From Gracilibacillus salinarum (GTDB lineage: Bacteria; Bacillota; Bacilli; Bacillales; Amphibacillaceae), in NCBI RefSeq assembly GCF_022919575.1, contig NZ_CP095071.1, positions 3,110,001 through 3,174,000 of the forward strand: 64,000 nucleotides of DNA, read 5' to 3'. Shown one piece after another: positions 35,297 through 43,323 of the stretch. The position numbers were made by a program, and so were the translations under genes. Position 1 is the stretch's first letter. Every line of letters starts with the position of its first letter. Below the pieces are notes generated by a model, which was given only the letters and a program-made list of their open reading frames with translations, did no database searches and had not been told where the DNA came from.

Positions 35297-36205
35297 ATGA
35301 AAAAAATATATATAACGATGTTCGTGTTTCTTTTGTTTTTAATACTAATTTCCTGTTCCGAAAAAGATACTAATACACCATTTATCAAAGAACTTGAAGA
35401 AAATATATCCCATGTACACGGGATGGGTTTTAATGAAGAAGGAAACCAAATACTTTTTGGGACACACGTAGGTCTTCGCATATACGAAGATGGAACATGG
35501 TATGAAACCACAGATCAATTAAATGATTACATGGGATTTGTTGCCGTTGATAAAGGTTTTTATACTTCCGGTCATCCAGAGATGCAATCTGACTTGCCAA
35601 ACCCTATAGGTATTCAAAAGAGCGTTGATGGAGGTAGAACATTAGAAAGTATAGGTTTTGTCGGGGAAACGGATTATCATTTCATGGCGGTAGGTTATAA
35701 TAGTCATGACATATTTATTTATAATCCTGATAAGAATTCTATGTTGGAAAAAGGCTATTACATAAGTAAAGATGATGGAGAATCATGGGAAAATGTACAG
35801 GCTTCTGGAATTGAAGGTGATTTAATTGAAGTAGCTATTCACCCGAAAGATTCTGATTATATAGCTGTTTCGACTACGATTGGAATTTTCTTATCGACAG
35901 ATAGTGGTCAACAATTCTCCTTATTATCAGAGCAATCCCAAGGAATTGGAGTTTATTTTAGTGATGAGGAATTATTTTATTCGACATACGAAAATACAGC
36001 TAATTTATATTCTCTTCACTTAGATTCAAATAAACAAATAGCGTTATCGTTGCCTGAATTAGCAGAAGATGCTCCATTATTTATGGCGCAAAATCCTGCC
36101 AATCGAAAAGAATTTGCATTTTATACCATGAATGGTCAACTTTATATTAGTCAAGACGGATACAAATCATGGAAACAAATACTGTATGATGGAAGTGATC
36201 ATTAG
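35297..36205 (+). CDS. F510_1955-type secreted lipoprotein with BNR-like repeats
   Basis: A 302-residue lipoprotein: signal ending LISCSEKD (Cys16), then the conserved opening HVHGMGFNEEGNQILFGTHVGL and several beta-propeller strands with BNR/Asp-box-like sequences (SVDGGRT, SKDDGESWEN, STDSGQQF, SQDGYKSWKQ). The His near HVHGMG may bind metal. The family is annotated as glycosyl hydrolase on fold alone; no catalytic evidence exists here. It is 3 bases from the sensor kinase gene, so it may be the ligand-sensing partner of that kinase. A broken paralogue lies at 17240-17399 in the same position of the first kinase operon. Confidence 0.85.
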   Translation: MKKIYITMFVFLLFLILISCSEKDTNTPFIKELEENISHVHGMGFNEEGNQILFGTHVGLRIYEDGTWYETTDQLNDYMGFVAVDKGFYTSGHPEMQSDLPNPIGIQKSVDGGRTLESIGFVGETDYHFMAVGYNSHDIFIYNPDKNSMLEKGYYISKDDGESWENVQASGIEGDLIEVAIHPKDSDYIAVSTTIGIFLSTDSGQQFSLLSEQSQGIGVYFSDEELFYSTYENTANLYSLHLDSNKQIALSLPELAEDAPLFMAQNPANRKEFAFYTMNGQLYISQDGYKSWKQILYDGSDH

Positions 36206-36208
36206 AAT

Positions 36209-37591
36209 ATGATAAATAAAATATCCTTTAAAATAGGAATGCTGTTTTTCGTTTTTATCTTATTTGTAGAAATTCTATTATTTGTGATTCTTTATTTGAA
36301 TCTAGCTAATACTCAAGCTAATGAAGTGATGGACAACTTATTAGCTAGAGGGAACACCCATCGAGATGTTTTAGAAGATCATTTTAATGCTTCTACAATA
36401 GATCATGTTGGCATGATGGAGTCTGCTTCAGATTTTACGGTCGTTATAACGGACCCCAATGGGAACGTTATTGTAGATTCAAATCATATTGAAGCAGAAA
36501 TGAAAGCGGTCATACAAAAAGCGTTACAAAACCCAATACAATCAGATGGAGAGATCATTTCTAGTAATTGGAAAGAAAATCAATATATTGCGTCAAATAG
36601 TATTATAATGACTGGTAATGAAGTAAAAGGTCATGTTTTTATGTTTGCTGAAACAAATAAAATTAAACATGTATTAAATGAAATGGGTAAGCAATTTAAA
36701 CTAATTGGATTGTTAACCTTCATTATAACTATTGTTACCATATTTATTTTATCCAAATTAATAACTGTCCCACTTATAAGAATGAAAAAAGCTACAGAAA
36801 ACATTCAAAAAGAAAAAGGAGAATTGCCATTAGATATAAAACGCAAAGATGAATTAGGTGTTTTAGCAAGAACAATTAAAGAACTTGCGGAAGACTTAAC
36901 CCACTTAAAAACAGAAAGAAATGAATTTTTAAGTAGTATCTCTCATGAATTAAGAACACCCTTAACATATATAAAAGGCTATGCTGATATCTTGAGTCGT
37001 CGTGAAATTAATAAAACGGATACTCTAAAATATAGTACCATTATTAAAGAAGAAGCAGAACAGCTTTCTATTTTAATCAAAAACTTGTTTGATTTAGCAA
37101 AAGTAGATCAGCATAATTTTGTCATTAATCAGGAATGGATATTATTAGATCAAATTATTCAATCGGTAATAAGGCGTATGAAACCAGCTTTTGACAATAA
37201 AAATATATCAGTTGTAGTCCAATGCCCAGAAAATTTAAAGGTGTATATTGATAATGCACGTATGCAACAAGTTTTCATTAATCTATTAGATAATGCTCAG
37301 AAACATTCACTTCACAACACGTCCATTCTGTTAAAAGTTGTGGAACATAAACGTTCTTTGGAAATTATAATACAGGATGAAGGAGAAGGTATTCCGAATG
37401 AAGAAGTTCCAAAAGTATTTAATCGATTGTACAGAGTGGAAAAATCGAGATCACGAATGAATGGTGGATCTGGAATTGGTTTAGCGATTACAAAAGAAAT
37501 TATTGAATCGCACGGAGGTAACATAAAGATGGAGAGCGAATTGGGAAAAGGGACAAAAGTCATTATTACATTACCAAAGGATGAAAAATGA
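36209..37591 (+). CDS. Sensor histidine kinase, copper two-component system 2
   Basis: A 460-residue kinase parallel to the first copy: two membrane helices (about 7-27 and 165-185) flanking a sensor region with NLLARGNTHRDVLEDHF and MMESASDFTVVITDPNG, HAMP, H-box SSISHELRTPLTYIKGYADIL, N-box NLLDNAQKHS, and G boxes DEGEGIP and NGGSGIGLAITKEI. It begins at ATG directly after the lipoprotein gene. The strong similarity of sensor domains suggests both kinases see the same or a similar signal. The regulator gene follows without a gap. Confidence 0.93.
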   Translation: MINKISFKIGMLFFVFILFVEILLFVILYLNLANTQANEVMDNLLARGNTHRDVLEDHFNASTIDHVGMMESASDFTVVITDPNGNVIVDSNHIEAEMKAVIQKALQNPIQSDGEIISSNWKENQYIASNSIIMTGNEVKGHVFMFAETNKIKHVLNEMGKQFKLIGLLTFIITIVTIFILSKLITVPLIRMKKATENIQKEKGELPLDIKRKDELGVLARTIKELAEDLTHLKTERNEFLSSISHELRTPLTYIKGYADILSRREINKTDTLKYSTIIKEEAEQLSILIKNLFDLAKVDQHNFVINQEWILLDQIIQSVIRRMKPAFDNKNISVVVQCPENLKVYIDNARMQQVFINLLDNAQKHSLHNTSILLKVVEHKRSLEIIIQDEGEGIPNEEVPKVFNRLYRVEKSRSRMNGGSGIGLAITKEIIESHGGNIKMESELGKGTKVIITLPKDEK

Positions 37592-38266
37592 ATGTATAAA
37601 GTTTTAGTTATTGATGATGAAATTCGTATGTTAGAGTTAATTGAATTATATTTAGAACCGTATGCATTTGATTGTTATAAAACTACTGATGCAAATGAAG
37701 CTTTAACGCAGCTGATTCAGAACAGAATCGATTTAGTTATATTAGACATTATGATGCCGAAAATGGATGGATTTGAGCTATGTGAAAAAATCAGAGAATT
37801 CTCATACGTTCCTATTATAATGTTAACAGCCCGTGAAGAACAAGCAGATATTATAAAAGGCTTGAAACTTGGAGCGGATGATTATATAACAAAACCTTTT
37901 GATGAAAATGAATTGATTGCCCGAATGGAGGCTTTGCTGAGAAGAGTTCCTCCAAAAGAGATGGTTGAAAGGAATGGGCTAATCTGGAATAAAGAAAAAT
38001 ATGAGTTGAGCTATCGAAACCGTGTGATTCCTTTAACGCGCAAGGAGTTTGAATTAATTGGATATTTAATCAAAAGTCCTAATAAAGTTTATGAAAGAGA
38101 GATGTTAATAGAATTAATATGGGGTTATTCAGCTGAAATTGAAGGTCGTACTGTCGACTCTCACATTAGAAATATTAGAGAAAAGATTGGAAAAGTAGAG
38201 TTTCCAATAGAACAACATTTAAAAACTGTGTGGGGGTTGGATATAAATGGATATAAATGGATATAA
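37592..38266 (+). CDS. OmpR/PhoB-type response regulator 2
   Basis: A 224-residue regulator with receiver (VIDDEIRML; phospho-Asp in ILDIMMPKMDG; ITKPFDENE) and winged-helix output domain (LTRKEFELIGYLIKS ... GRTVDSHIRNIREKIG). The end reads VWGLDINGYKWI where paralogue 1 has VWGVGYKWIKSP. The DNA holds three 10-bp units, ATATAAATGG twice then ATATAAAAGG (38241-38270). Loss of one G plus gain of a 10-bp unit would shift the frame and restore it, inserting three residues just before the conserved GYKW, so the DNA-binding hairpin may be altered. Confidence 0.92.
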   Translation: MYKVLVIDDEIRMLELIELYLEPYAFDCYKTTDANEALTQLIQNRIDLVILDIMMPKMDGFELCEKIREFSYVPIIMLTAREEQADIIKGLKLGADDYITKPFDENELIARMEALLRRVPPKEMVERNGLIWNKEKYELSYRNRVIPLTRKEFELIGYLIKSPNKVYEREMLIELIWGYSAEIEGRTVDSHIRNIREKIGKVEFPIEQHLKTVWGLDINGYKWI

Positions 38267-38487
38267 AAGGGGCATACAGTAGCAAATGAACAAATCCTTA
38301 GTTTTAAAATCAAATGGATAATACCACAGTCTATGCATCAAAATCTAAATCTGATTAAGAAAAATGAGATATAGTTAACAAATAGTAAACAAAGTATGGA
38401 CAACAGAATAGATGAATTATAGTTTGATTTTTCTTTGTCAAAATTTCTTTACCTATCTTCACTTGATCTCTCCTATAGTGGTTAAAA
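38267..38487. other. Non-coding stretch after operon 2
   Basis: No gene and no clear terminator. AT-rich debris at the boundary between the copper island and the CBASS remnant. Confidence 0.5.
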
Positions 38488-39012
38488 TTGGGTAATCGTC
38501 TTGAAAATGAGCTTTATTAAAATGTTCGTAAGAAACCAGATGAATACAAGTCTTCAGATGACTTTTTTGAATCTAAAGAAGAGGGAATACCAGAATTTGA
38601 AATCATAGAAGAGCACTATTACATGGAACTACCTCAATCTGAGGTCTCCCATTATTTAGAAGAGGTTGAGGATATTGATTTACATATTGAATTATTTACA
38701 TGTTTTAACTTTTATAGAGAATTTTCTGACGCTATTAATTATAATATGTCATTGGCTGATAAAAAAAGGGAAGAATTAAACAGCTCAATTTCAGAAATGG
38801 CAAAAAATGGTGAAATAAATATTTCAAAGCTTCAAATGGAAAAAGAAAAGATTGGCATGAAGTTTGTTGAAACTGAAAAATATTATGTTAAAAAGAAAAG
38901 CTGTTGGAATGAATTTTACGATAAAGATATGTTGAGAAAATTCAATGAGGTATTAATTCGTTTAAATGATGAGATAGAAACTGTAAAACTAATAAAGCAA
39001 AATGGATATTAG
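38488..39012 (+). pseudogene. Unknown helical protein with an early stop
   Basis: The main open part (from ATG 38623, 129 residues) is helical and charged: SLADKKREELNSSISEM and KLQMEKEKIGMKFVETEK. The frame extends upstream as NVRKKPDEYKSSDDFFESKEEG, is broken by a single TAA at 38518-38520, and continues as GNRLENELY from a TTG at 38488. Changing TAA to AAA would make a 174-residue protein, so a nonsense mutation is the simplest explanation. The shorter form lacks a good ribosome-binding site. Family not recognised. Confidence 0.5.
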
Positions 39013-39061
39013 TGATTTTTCAAGGTTTATTTAAGCAGATGAATAGAACACCTTAACAAGC

Positions 39062-39086
39062 CTTACTACAACCTATTTGTAGTAAG
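39062..39086 (+). terminator. Hairpin terminator
   Basis: CTTACTACAA pairs with TTGTAGTAAG around a 5-base loop, followed by CTCTTATCTTTTT. Confidence 0.75.
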
Positions 39087-39395
39087 ACTCTTATCTTTTT
39101 AACTTAGAACTAAATAACTTTATTATCTCTATTCACTAAAATATAATTTAGTTTTGCCCTAGTTAAAATGGGCAGAACTAATACAATCCAATAATCAAAA
39201 GGTTTTAAATTATTTTGCCTATATTTTAAGGACTATACAAATGATGACCATTGGTTATACCCCCATATGAGAGATAATGATGGAGATGGTATGGTGGGAG
39301 AGTAAGACCATAAAATATTGATGCGAAATAAAGGAACGAATTCATATCTTCTAAATTTACCTGGTGAAAATATAATTATTTTCTCTAACGCGTGC
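39087..39395. other. Decayed stretch with possible protein tail
   Basis: A frame at about 39246-39305 reads HWLYPHMRDNDGDGMVGE then stop, like the calcium-binding Asp-rich tail of a secreted protein, with nothing intact before it. The same DNA has TATACCCCCATATG, weakly like half a CsoR box. Confidence 0.35.
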
Positions 39396-39409
39396 GGGGA
39401 GGCCGATTT

Positions 39410-39721
39410 ATGGAGAATATATTAAGAAAATCAAGTTTTTATGGATTATTGTTTGGGTTAGCTATTGCTATTTTAGTTATTAGTTATAAAGATGTGCAGG
39501 TAAACAATGGTGTTCGTCACATCACCTATATGCCAGTATTCGAATACATAATACAAATCTTACGTGTAGGTATTATAGGAATGTTTTTAGGACTATTTAT
39601 TGGCTGGAAAGGTTATGAAAAAAAATATAAATCTCAACAAGAAAGAAGAACTTATTACCTTCCATTCTTTTTTATTGTCTTTATTATTTCAACTATTTTA
39701 ATGGCTATATTTAACTGGTAA
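39410..39721 (+). CDS. Small membrane protein, unknown
   Basis: A 103-residue protein with three hydrophobic segments (about 7-25, 50-70 and 84-101) and a charged loop (KGYEKKYKSQQERRTYY) between the last two. No family recognised. The ATG at 39410 is behind GGGGAGG at a good distance, which favours it over an upstream start at 39392. It is flanked by debris on the left and a bidirectional terminator on the right, so it is a single-gene unit. Confidence 0.6.
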   Translation: MENILRKSSFYGLLFGLAIAILVISYKDVQVNNGVRHITYMPVFEYIIQILRVGIIGMFLGLFIGWKGYEKKYKSQQERRTYYLPFFFIVFIISTILMAIFNW

Positions 39722-39764
39722 TAATATTTTGCTGCACGGATGCTTTAGTATAATAAACCCTAAT

Positions 39765-39804
39765 AAAAAAGACGATTCCTAAACATAATAGAATCGTCTT
39801 TTTT
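39765..39804. terminator. Bidirectional terminator
   Basis: AAAAAAGACGATTC pairs with GAATCGTCTTTTTT around a 12-base loop. Confidence 0.9.
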
Positions 39805-40140
39805 ATGCAGTAATTTGCTTAACGTTGTAAATCCACATTCTCCTGCTTGAATTCCTATAAAAATTTATAAAATAGAAAAAGCGTGTGTTTATATCAATCT
39901 ATTCTTCAAAACACGTTTTAAATATATTAAATTGAAAGCATTAACGTGGACAACTCTTGAATATCCTATTTTTATTAAATAGTATCGTTGTACTGTTCAA
40001 CAAATATATTTTTCTGACTTATTCTTTCATAAAGATGACTCAAAGTTTGTTTCAAATATTGTAAAGAAGGAAAGAAGTATAATAACTCTTGGTCTTTTGA
40101 ATTACCAATGGAAAATCTATGCTGTGTGATCTTTACAGAA
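39805..40140. other. Non-coding stretch downstream of the CBASS effector
   Basis: 336 bases. Short minus-strand frames exist but have no ribosome-binding site or recognisable protein. Nothing else seen. Confidence 0.5.
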
Positions 40141-40731
40141 TTACTTTGAAAGTGTAAGTTTCCCATGATTTTTATTGTTGGTTGGGTCATTAAAGTAATG
40201 GCCAGTCATTGATCCGTTAATTATCTGTAGATGTCCATAGCCTCGGTGATTGCTCATACCCTTCTTGTATTGTTCAGGATCTTTATCATTGTAATAGGAA
40301 TAAAACAATTTTATCCCTCCACCATCATTAACTTTTAATGATGCTGTGTGACTTGATGACTTAGAATGGTTAAATTTACCTCTAATGCATATCCTTGACC
40401 ACGTTTGCTCAATAAACAACACTGCTGGAAAGCCCTCTTTAAAATCATAATAGGAAGATCTAAATTCTCCTTTCCAAGTGCCGTTTAGATTGGGTGTTTG
40501 AACTAACCCAATCTTCCTAAGTAATTTCCATTTCCAAATAAACTTATCAAATATAGAATATAAAATTCCAAACAAACCCATAGCTGCTATAGATACCGTA
40601 AATTCCATAAAAGGAATAGTAATTATTATTGTATTTATGAGCGAGCTTACTAGACCCGAAATTATGATAGATATTGAGGCCAATCCGAAGAAAACTGTAT
40701 TACGTTCTACATCAATACTATATTCATGCAT
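40141..40731 (-). CDS. cap15: Cap15-like CBASS membrane effector (S-2TM-beta)
   Basis: Effector that, in type I CBASS, is triggered by a cyclic nucleotide and disrupts the inner membrane. The 196-residue product has two N-terminal membrane helices (about 15-33 and 38-58) and then a beta-rich domain with the family pattern LNGTWKGEFRSSYYDF, then AVLFIEQTWSRICIRGKF and, after a Ser run (SKSSSH), GYGHLQIINGSMTGHYF and GKLTLSK. This matches the S-2TM-beta domain of Cap15. ATG 40731 is 2 bases after the CD-NTase stop; GTG 40740 overlaps that stop. The partner synthase is truncated. Confidence 0.85.
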   Translation of the reverse strand: MHEYSIDVERNTVFFGLASISIIISGLVSSLINTIIITIPFMEFTVSIAAMGLFGILYSIFDKFIWKWKLLRKIGLVQTPNLNGTWKGEFRSSYYDFKEGFPAVLFIEQTWSRICIRGKFNHSKSSSHTASLKVNDGGGIKLFYSYYNDKDPEQYKKGMSNHRGYGHLQIINGSMTGHYFNDPTNNKNHGKLTLSK

Positions 40732-40733
40732 CT

Positions 40734-40980
40734 TTACCACTCATTCCAAAGCGTAATAACCTGATTTACAAATGTCCGTGCATCATCTTCTCTCCATTGT
40801 TCTTGACTATTGCCAAAGAGATAAATTTGTTCATTTTGACAAATAAATTGTGACATTGAATCACGGTTATCATGTAGCCATTCTAGAACCTTATAAACTC
40901 GTGTTGAAATGCTTGGCTCATCATAACAATAATCAGATACATTGTATAATAAATTCTCTACAAAATAGGATGGAACTTGT
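40734..40980 (-). pseudogene. C-terminal fragment of a CD-NTase (CBASS cyclase)
   Basis: Encodes QQQVPSYFVENLLYNVSDYC, then a helical region and IYLFGNSQEQWREDDARTF, the C-terminal helical part of SMODS-type CD-NTases such as CdnA to CdnE. The nucleotidyltransferase core with GS and DxD motifs is absent. The gene is cut at 40980, where the mini-element begins; a short apparent start on the other side is translated element sequence. The rest of the gene is not in the window, so it was deleted and not just interrupted. Confidence 0.8.
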
Positions 40981-41066
40981 TGTTGCTTTGAAATAAAGTT
41001 TGATAATTTATAATAAAGATTGATCATTTTAAATAAAGTCCGATAATTTATAAAAATGTTTGATAC
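40981..41066 (+). repeat. Transposon-type end with four tandem repeats (copy 2)
   Basis: AAATAAAGTTTGAT, TAATAAAGATTGAT, AAATAAAGTCCGAT and AAAAATGTTTGAT, about 20-21 bp apart. Aligns with 1099-1183 in the same orientation. Confidence 0.65.
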
Positions 41067-41181
41067 AATTAATGTGATGAATTGTTCCAGAATAGGGCCA
41101 AATTGTAGAGTAAATGAAACTTTTCATATGGCTGATTCGTAAAGAATGAGACAGCGCGATTAAACGAAAGGATGATTCAAG

Positions 41182-41364
41182 ATGTATGAGTATGAATTTG
41201 TTAATATTAAAAATGACTGGCACGGCGAACCTAAAGAAAATGAGGAAGAAATTATAAAAAAGTATGCGAAAGATGGGTGGCGATTACATTCGATTACCCC
41301 ACTCTCAACAACCACTGGCGGGACAACTGATTTAAAACTTATTTTTGAAAAAGAAGCTCAATAA
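41182..41364 (+). CDS. DUF4177-like small protein
   Basis: A 60-residue protein, MYEYEFVNIKNDWHGEP, then a helix (EEIIKKYAKDGWRLHSITP) and a final strand TTDLKLIFEKE. The YEYxxV..., KDGWxLHSI and LxxxFEK pattern is that of DUF4177. ATG behind AAAGGATGA. It is the only gene of the mini-element and is followed by its own terminator. Function unknown. Confidence 0.75.
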   Translation: MYEYEFVNIKNDWHGEPKENEEEIIKKYAKDGWRLHSITPLSTTTGGTTDLKLIFEKEAQ

Positions 41365-41494
41365 ATACAATAGTTTATTTTGTAGATAATCCTAAGGTGT
41401 GTTTTATAATCTTACTTTAACGGGCGCGATTGCGGAAGATCATAGATAGAAAATGATCAAACTTTTTTATAAAAACTTCACACCCATTCACAAG

Positions 41495-41540
41495 AAAAGA
41501 ATCCGTTTTGATCAATCATTTTTTCAAAACGGATTCTTTT
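41495..41540 (+). terminator. Terminator of the DUF4177-like gene
   Basis: AAAAGAATCCGTTTTGA pairs with TCAAAACGGATTCTTTT, followed by TATTT. Confidence 0.9.
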
Positions 41541-41570
41541 TATTTGCCCAAAAATGTGAATTTGAGAGAT

Positions 41571-41601
41571 ATTTTTAATCAAACTTTATTTCAAAGCTAC
41601 A
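41571..41601 (-). repeat. Right end of the mini-element
   Basis: Minus-strand TGTAGCTTTGAAATAAAG then TTTGATTAAAA. Partner of the end at 40981. Confidence 0.6.
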
Positions 41602-41751
41602 ATAGCAAAGAAAAAAGTATAAATGAATTACTATAGAATCGGGTGTAATTGCTAAACAACAAAAGGATAAAAATGGTAAAAATGTATAACATTTAACAAA
41701 GAGTGTCCATTTTGATTGATCCTTTTTTCAAAGCTACAAAAAGCAGCTTTC
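41602..41751. other. Junction region left of the integrase
   Basis: No gene. Contains TTTTTCAAAGC (41727-41735 region), which recalls TTTTCAAAGCG at 1266 and the rpsI end, so the element boundary (attachment site) may lie here. Confidence 0.4.
41711..41738 (-). repeat. Second right-type end, beside the integrase
   Basis: Minus-strand TGTAGCTTTGAAAAAAGG then ATCAATCAAA. The first 13 bases equal those of the end at 41601. It lies 137 bp away at the edge of the integrative element. It may be another element end or an integrase recognition site. Confidence 0.45.
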
Positions 41752-42786
41752 TTATAGCCTGTCAATTGCCATAAGAAGCTGCTTGATATCTTTATGCGTA
41801 TAAACTTTATCAGTGATATCTTTAGCTGCGTGACCCATGATCCGTTTGATTGATAGTTTATTTGCATCAGCATTATCCATAAGGGTTGCGAAGGTATGTC
41901 TGCAATCGTGTGGTCTATGATTCAATTCTAGTTGTTGCATAATCTTCTTGAATTTCTCATGATAATAAACATAATAACTCAGTTTGTTTCCCTCAAAGTT
42001 TGTAATCAGATATTCATTATTGGGATCCATACGATTTTCAATTAATTTATGGACTTTTTTATGAATAGGTATGACCCTATTCGTCCCAGCTTCCGTTTTG
42101 AAGCCACCCCGAAGATATCTTTCATCTAATTGAATACTTTTATTTTTTACTTCCACAAGTTCCCCAGGGCGCAAACCAGTGTAAATCATAATTAAAACAG
42201 AATCAATGTCATTGAAGCGGTCGATGTTTTCCCACAGAATATTAATCTCATCCAAAGTAAATGGTTTTCTGGAATTCTTTGTATCATTTTTTGGAAGCTC
42301 GACAAATCTAGCATAATCTTTATGTGTTAAATCGTTTTCTAAAGCATGTTTATACATTTGATTAAATAATACTTTTATTTTTTTCTTTGTACCCCATGAT
42401 TTATCACAGTTATCAATTACAGATTGTAGATGAGCCTTCCTTACTTCATTAAATTTCATATCGTGTAAAGGTTCTGATCTTCTAAAAGCCATTTCATAGC
42501 CAAGTTGATTTGATTTTGAAATTTTAGTGAAACGTTCTTTTATTAAGCGTTCATATACTTCTTTAAATGTGAGCTTGCCAGCTGATAAATCATACGGGTT
42601 ATTATTATAATCAGCTAATGCTACCATGGCCTCTCTTCTGCTTTTATAATATCCTAGATACTCCCGTCTTTGTTTTCCTTCGTCATTCCATCCAGTAGTG
42701 ACTATGACCGCGAATGGTTTTCTTCGTTTACCGGACAATTTGCATACGGAGCCGTATCCATTTGGATTTTTCAATTTCCTTACCAC
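41752..42786 (-). CDS. int: Tyrosine-type site-specific integrase
   Basis: Integrates and excises the element. The 344-residue product has an N-terminal arm-binding domain (GYGSVCKLSGKRRKPF..., with KSRREAMVAL), a core-binding domain and the catalytic residues: Arg in YTGLRPGE, His and Arg in HDCRHTF, His in GHAAKD and Tyr in DKVYTHKD. The gene reads towards the left boundary of the element, the usual place for int. ATG 42786, behind AAGGTGG on the minus strand. The target site is probably among the repeats to its left; integration at the rpsI 3' end is one possibility. Confidence 0.93.
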   Translation of the reverse strand: MVRKLKNPNGYGSVCKLSGKRRKPFAVIVTTGWNDEGKQRREYLGYYKSRREAMVALADYNNNPYDLSAGKLTFKEVYERLIKERFTKISKSNQLGYEMAFRRSEPLHDMKFNEVRKAHLQSVIDNCDKSWGTKKKIKVLFNQMYKHALENDLTHKDYARFVELPKNDTKNSRKPFTLDEINILWENIDRFNDIDSVLIMIYTGLRPGELVEVKNKSIQLDERYLRGGFKTEAGTNRVIPIHKKVHKLIENRMDPNNEYLITNFEGNKLSYYVYYHEKFKKIMQQLELNHRPHDCRHTFATLMDNADANKLSIKRIMGHAAKDITDKVYTHKDIKQLLMAIDRL

Positions 42787-42865
42787 CTTTCATATCAGCA
42801 GGATAGACATATGGGAATATATGTTCTATATATGTGTTAAAAAAAAGAATGCAATATTTGCATAC

Positions 42866-43315
42866 CTACTTTATATGATCAATTTTTTTCAGATTGCACA
42901 TTTCTTCTGGAACGCCATACGTTTGAGCTACTTCATTTATGGTAACGCTTGTATCTTTAAATTCATAAATACATTTATCTGGAATAAGCAATTCAACTGC
43001 AAATGTATTAGCCTCTACCTCATTTTTGTTTGTAGTAAAGAAGGTATTCTTCTTTAAAAAAGGTGCATTTTCACTTTTATGCAATAACGAATGGCCTAAT
43101 TCATGAGCACAGACAAATCTTTGCAATGTCTCATCTATATTATCATTAATATGGATAGATTGAATCCTTTTGTAGCAAGTGTAGTATCCCAAAGATCCCC
43201 CCAGAGATTCAAAAATAATCATGATACCTTTACGCTCTGCTATTTCAAAAGGGCAATTTGTTCCATATTTATCAATAAGTTTTATTGCTGTATTCCTAGG
43301 CATTAAATGCGCCAT
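42866..43315 (-). CDS. ImmA/IrrE-type metallopeptidase
   Basis: Zinc protease that, in ICEBs1 and phage-like elements, cleaves the ImmR repressor when the cell is stressed or has a receptive neighbour. The 149-residue product has the HELGH motif (AHELGHSLLH, near residue 75) and a third ligand region NEVEANTFAVELLIP. ATG 43315 behind AAGG, 8 bases from the repressor gene stop, so the pair is an operon. A short Cys-containing C-terminus (EEMCNLKKIDHIK) is present. Confidence 0.9.
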   Translation of the reverse strand: MAHLMPRNTAIKLIDKYGTNCPFEIAERKGIMIIFESLGGSLGYYTCYKRIQSIHINDNIDETLQRFVCAHELGHSLLHKSENAPFLKKNTFFTTNKNEVEANTFAVELLIPDKCIYEFKDTSVTINEVAQTYGVPEEMCNLKKIDHIK

Positions 43316-43323
43316 AGAATACC

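Larger units (their letters stand above)
40981..41601. mobile_element. Mini-element with TGT..ACA ends carrying a DUF4177-like gene
   Basis: Left end TGTTGCTTTGAAATAAAG with four tandem repeats, right end (minus strand) TGTAGCTTTGAAATAAAG with one repeat at the tip and one about 130 bp inside (41451-41470). Asymmetric ends like these are usual in Tn7-like elements. Between them lie one small gene and its terminator and no transposase, so it would depend on an enzyme encoded elsewhere. Flanks (TTGT and ATAGC) show no target duplication. It cuts the CD-NTase gene. Confidence 0.55.

Noticed and set aside
39975..40190. Minus-strand frame downstream of the Cap15-like gene
   Set aside because: It overlaps the end of that gene, lacks a ribosome-binding site and has no recognisable features.
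40981..41738. Target duplication around the mini-element
   Set aside because: Left flank CTTGT does not match the right flanks ATAGC (after 41601) or AAAAG (after 41738).
41727..41751. Certain attachment site of the integrative element
   Set aside because: The similarity to the rpsI end is only about 9 to 11 bases and the right end is outside the window, so I report it only as a possibility.
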